From NCBI GenBank assembly GCA_031430435.1, contig JANPBM010000121.1:124001-188000 (forward strand): 64,000 nt of DNA. The letters run 5' to 3'. The notes under the pieces were generated by a model. It had not been told where the DNA came from and made no database searches. It saw nothing but the letters and a program-made list of their open reading frames with translations. Both the position numbers and the translations under genes were made by a program. Source of the stretch: JANNVK01 sp031430435. Lineage in GTDB: Bacteria; Acidobacteriota; Blastocatellia; Pyrinomonadales; Pyrinomonadaceae. Positions 61,601 through 64,000 of this stretch are shown here, piece after piece (positions within the stretch are counted from its first letter, which is position 1; each line of letters begins with the position of its first letter).

Positions 61601-61873
61601 CTGTGAAACTCCTTCCACCGAAGTCGAACGCAATTCGTCGATTCCGCTGATTGTATTGACGGCTTCCTCGATTTTTTGCGTTACTTCCGTTTCAATTTCA
61701 ACGGGCGACGAACCCGGATTTATGGTGGTAATTGTAACAGTCGGAAAGTCGATTTTCGGAAATAAATCGAGTCCCAACGAAAAGAACGAAAATGCCCCGA
61801 CCACGACCATCGACATAATAATCATCGTCGCAAAGACGGGACGCTTAACACATATTTCTGCTAACCATTGCAT
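58601..61873 (-). CDS. RND efflux transporter (inner-membrane pump), 1090 aa
   Basis: Twelve membrane helices and two large periplasmic loops are evident. The TM4 Asp pair is in VGIVIDDAIVVLENI and the TM10 Lys in GVVKKNAILQIDHTNQ. The porter signature FPTVTITTINPGSSPVEIET is the HAE1/AcrB type. It exports drugs or lipophilic compounds by proton exchange, with the adaptor gene upstream and the TolC-like protein. Confidence 0.95.
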   Translation of the reverse strand: MQWLAEICVKRPVFATMIIMSMVVVGAFSFFSLGLDLFPKIDFPTVTITTINPGSSPVEIETEVTQKIEEAVNTISGIDELRSTSVEGVSQVFVQFVLEKNVNVAAQEVENKVNTVIQSLPDTAEKPFVQKLDTDAAPVLRVAISAPSSLREITEIADKKIKERIESINGVGQVRMIGGRDREIQVWVNPDKMRAYNVPVTEVANAIKLQNLEFPGGRVDEGKTERTVRTMGKVTEPEEFNDIVVANRGGYNVKVKDLGYVQDGTEEVRTEARLDGNPAVVLVISKQSGTNTVNVAEEVKTRLKEIEPTLPKGYRIQLVGDSSLFIKAAIGSVEEHLIVGSILAAIVVFLFLWNVRSTLIAAIAIPTSIIATFGLMYALNYTLNQITMLALTLMVGIVIDDAIVVLENIFRFIEEKGMSPYEAAIEGTKEIGLAVLATTLSLLAVFVPVGFMGGIIGRFMSAFGLTSAFAILVSLIVSFTLTPMLAARYIKVKHPEKPKLTDEEIFGDGMIEGESAVKAMQGDSRQGRFYGAIDGVYTKLLQFSMAHRLLIVGLAVLVTLSTFPLFAGIPKRLSYDWSKSYFPKVEEMLWSGVGKNFLPVDDQSQYEISVRAPEGSTLAQTSSIIEKIAAEVRQMPEVEDTLTTLGGDSQKIVNNATIYVKMKDIDQRTRSQEDTMVASREILSRFPKELRTSVQPVQAFSGGGFRNANVQFFIGGPDLKELEKYSNILLAKLKESPDAVDVDSTLISGKPEIRLTVDRDKAADLGVSVGAISQSLNTMVAGQEVSTFTAGSDQYPVRIRAIGEFRSSEEKLKRLIVPSTKIGWTTLDNVVKVQSGTGPATIDRVNRNRQVTLLANAKPGGSQANIISDLNKAVAELSLPAGYTKGYVGQSKELQKSAFYFLLAFVLSFVFMYIILAAQFESFIHPITILLTLPLSVPFAILSLLIMGQTVNIFSGLGILLLFGVVKKNAILQIDHTNQLRERGMNRYDAIIQANRDRLRPILMTTVALVAGMIPLVLSRGAGSGTNRSIGVLVVGGQSLCLLLTLLAVPVFYSYFDDLSQFGFIKRINGLFGFMRRKTVELTSFILGKN

Positions 61874-61955
61874 ATAAAACCTTTGGTTTGGTTTTTGATT
61901 TCAGGTTTTCGTTTTTTGCAAAAACCAAAAGCCAAAGTCCAAAAACCGATATAAA

Positions 61956-63371
61956 TTATTGCCTTACCGAAACTCCGTCGAAAAGTTGTTCGACGTTTGT
62001 AACCGCGACTTTATCGTTTTCCGCAAGTCCTTGTTTAATTTGGATTAAATCGTTTTCAACCTCGCCGATTTGAACGAGTTTTTCAGTCGCCCGACCTGCG
62101 TTTATGACAAAAACTTTGGTTACTCCGCCGTCTGTTCTGACAGATTTGGCGGGAATTAAAATTGTCGGTTCGGCTTTTGATTGGGCGATTCGCGCCGTGG
62201 CAAAAAGTCCGGGTTTTAATGTTCCGCCCTCCGATCCGACTTCGGCTTCAACCGTCAAAGTCCGCGAAGTTACGTTCACATTCGGCAACATTCGGACGAT
62301 TGTGCCGCTGAAATTTCGTTCCGGATACGCTGCAACTTTCATCGAAACAGATTGTCCGATTGAAATTTTACCGATATTTTGTTCGGGAATATCAACCCGT
62401 AACCGCAACACCGAAGTTCGCAAAATTGTACAAAGTTTGGTGTTCGGAGCGTTCGGATTCGTAAATTCGCCCAAATCAGCAACTCTTTCTGAAACATACC
62501 CCGAAATCGGCGAATAAATTGCCGTATCGCTGACCGCTTTGCGAGCCGCTTCAACTGTTGTCAACGCCGTCGCAACGCCCGCTTTGGCATTATTCACATT
62601 CGTTGTTGCGGTATTGATTTGAACTTTCGCCGTTTGGACGGATTGTTGAGCGGTCGTTACGGCGCTTCTCGCGGAATCAATCGCTTTTACCGCCACGGCG
62701 GCGTTCGATTGAGCTTCGGCAAGTTGTCCGAGAAGTTGGTCGCGGGTGGCTAAACGCTGATCGCGGAAAGACTTGGAAACATCGCCGGTAACCAGCAACT
62801 TTTCGGCGCGAGCAAGTTCTTTTTGGGCTAAGACAATTTGAGCATTAACCGCGCGAACTTGCGAAAACGTTGAGATATCGAAACTTTCACCGTCTTTTAA
62901 GTCCAAACGAATCTGATTTTGTCGCAAATTCGCCACCGCTTGTCCAACCGCAACCTCGGATTGCTTCACATTTGCTTTCGACTGTTCAACGCCCGCTTCG
63001 GCTTGTTTGACGATATTTCGTTGCTGATTCACTTGCGCTTCCGCCGTTTCCAAACGAATTTGAGCATCGCGCGGATCGAGCCGCACCAACACATCGCCTT
63101 TGTTGACATAGCTTCCGACATCGAAATTGACCTCGATAACTTTGCCCGCAATCGTTGGGGCAACATCGGTTTGCGCGTCTGAGGCAAGCGTTCCGGTTGC
63201 TTCAAAAAATGTCGGTAAATCTCGGACAATGGCGTTTGTCGTGGTTGTTTCAACTGCTTCGGCGGCGTTGTTTGCCGCGTCGGTCGAATCCGACGATGCG
63301 GTTTTCGCACCGCCGCAAGCCGCAATAAATAATGCTAAAGATATAATAAATAAGAGTTTAACTGCCTTCAT
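61956..63371 (-). CDS. RND adaptor (membrane fusion protein), 471 aa
   Basis: A lipoprotein signal with lipobox FIAAC precedes a lipoyl-like half (TIAGKVIEVNFDVGSYVNKG DVLVRLD) and a long Gln/Ala-rich coiled hairpin. The beta-barrel part is LRVDIPEQNIGKISIGQSVS with EVEVGSEGGTLKPGLFATAR-like residues following. It bridges the pump to the outer-membrane channel. Confidence 0.92.
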   Translation of the reverse strand: MKAVKLLFIISLALFIAACGGAKTASSDSTDAANNAAEAVETTTTNAIVRDLPTFFEATGTLASDAQTDVAPTIAGKVIEVNFDVGSYVNKGDVLVRLDPRDAQIRLETAEAQVNQQRNIVKQAEAGVEQSKANVKQSEVAVGQAVANLRQNQIRLDLKDGESFDISTFSQVRAVNAQIVLAQKELARAEKLLVTGDVSKSFRDQRLATRDQLLGQLAEAQSNAAVAVKAIDSARSAVTTAQQSVQTAKVQINTATTNVNNAKAGVATALTTVEAARKAVSDTAIYSPISGYVSERVADLGEFTNPNAPNTKLCTILRTSVLRLRVDIPEQNIGKISIGQSVSMKVAAYPERNFSGTIVRMLPNVNVTSRTLTVEAEVGSEGGTLKPGLFATARIAQSKAEPTILIPAKSVRTDGGVTKVFVINAGRATEKLVQIGEVENDLIQIKQGLAENDKVAVTNVEQLFDGVSVRQ

Positions 63372-63386
63372 AAAATAATTCCGAAC

Positions 63387-63989
63387 TTATTTTTTAATTC
63401 CGTTTAATAAAATTTCGACAAAACCTCTCGCCGCTTCTTCATTGGAAACTTTCAGCAAACGACCTTGTTTGTCCCACAACGTAACGTTCAAACTGTGGTG
63501 AATCATCATCCCGACAAACGATCGCACCACCAATTTCGGATTCAAATCACGAAACACACCTTCGCGCTGGCGTTGGCTGATGTAAAACGATAAAACTTCG
63601 TACAACGGAACGATATTTTCGTTGATAAACATATCGGCGAGTTCGTGTCCTTCGAGTGCGGAGTGCATCAAAAGCCGCATGAATTCGGGGTCGTCTTGGT
63701 GATGTTTCAACGCATTTAACGCAAGTTGATAAAAAACCTCGTAATCGTCCTTGCTCTTAATAACTTCGTTGATTAACGCAAGCGGTTGAACTTTACCGCC
63801 TTCGCACGCTTTGTGGTCTAAAATTGCATGATAAAGCTCGTCTTTACTCGCAAAATGCCGAAAAACCATCGCCTCCGAAATCCCTGCTTCGGCAGCAATT
63901 TTTTTAGTCGTAGTTCCGCTGAAGCCGTTCCGCGAAAAGAGTTTAATAGCGATGTGCAAAATTTGTTCACGGCGTTCGTCGCCTGTCAT
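63387..63989 (-). CDS. TetR/AcrR-family regulator of the efflux operon, 200 aa
   Basis: The HTH is RNGFSGTTTKKIAAEAGISE followed by AMVFRHFASKDELYHAILDH. It lies 15 bp upstream of the adaptor gene in the same direction, so it forms an operon with the adaptor and pump. It probably represses the operon and may bind the AAGTAAGT palindrome before the TolC-like gene. The start codon is 11 bases from the window edge. Confidence 0.9.
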   Translation of the reverse strand: MTGDERREQILHIAIKLFSRNGFSGTTTKKIAAEAGISEAMVFRHFASKDELYHAILDHKACEGGKVQPLALINEVIKSKDDYEVFYQLALNALKHHQDDPEFMRLLMHSALEGHELADMFINENIVPLYEVLSFYISQRQREGVFRDLNPKLVVRSFVGMMIHHSLNVTLWDKQGRLLKVSNEEAARGFVEILLNGIKK

Positions 63990-64000
63990 TCTGCCTGTTA

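Overview
The window is dominated by a long temperate-phage genome (a siphovirus-type prophage) that runs from the left edge to a tRNA-Asn gene at about 49.9 kb. About 14 kb of host chromosome follows. The host looks like a Gram-negative bacterium of about 40 % GC. It has an RND efflux pump with adaptor lipoprotein, a TolC-type outer-membrane channel and paired M16 zinc peptidases. My guess at the phylum is Acidobacteriota (Blastocatellia-like), from the general flavour of the host proteins only; no rRNA or other marker gene is present. The left prophage boundary is outside the window, so the element is longer than 49.8 kb.

Layout of the prophage, read in its main (minus) direction from right to left. 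Positions 48.5-49.8 kb: tyrosine integrase next to the tRNA-Asn 3' end, with three 9-bp repeats between them. Positions 45.1-48.5 kb: lysogeny region with a CI-like XRE regulator, a DUF4041/GIY-YIG (T5orf172) protein, a secreted protein and an ImmA/IrrE metallopeptidase, all on plus. It faces a divergent small Cro-like XRE gene on minus. Five copies of a 17-bp near-palindrome sit in two groups, between the divergent regulators and at the early leftward promoter, as in the lambda OR/OL arrangement. Positions 28.8-45.0 kb: early and replication genes. These include two SWIM zinc-finger proteins, a RecT-like annealing protein, a helicase-DNA methyltransferase split by a frameshift, a C5 cytosine methyltransferase with a repeat-built specificity region, a PD-(D/E)XK nuclease, DnaB helicase, an HTH initiator with five iterons inside its gene, ASCH and DUF5131 proteins and many small zinc-ribbon proteins. 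A strong terminator closes this block at 28.76 kb. Positions 24.1-28.7 kb: lysis block (GH19 endolysin, membrane/coiled-coil proteins, a lipoprotein) and a ParB-methyltransferase. Positions 0.3-24.0 kb: packaging and virion genes (TerS, TerL, portal, prohead protease, HK97-type capsid, connectors, a very large tail-tube protein with Ig-like parts, tail chaperones with a likely +1/-2 frameshift, a 1530-residue tape measure, tail-tip proteins). At the left edge a PARP-type ADP-ribosyltransferase end fragment on plus converges on the tail-tip gene.

Host part: two M16 peptidases (one with intact HxxEH, one degenerate), a small unknown protein, and two TetR-controlled groups. One is TetR-adaptor-RND (58.6-64.0 kb), probably working with the TolC-like protein at 53.2-54.9 kb, which carries a perfect 8-bp inverted repeat upstream. 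The other is a TetR gene with a 15-bp palindrome upstream of it and related sites before an SDR/ABA4-like/membrane-protein operon (55.0-57.7 kb).

Three apparent frameshifts (PARP, helicase-methyltransferase, ParB-methyltransferase) all fall in the prophage and none was seen in host genes. This could be prophage decay, programmed recoding or sequence error. Gene starts were chosen by start codon, Shine-Dalgarno and overlap with the upstream stop. Most phage genes are coupled by ATGA or TAATG overlaps.
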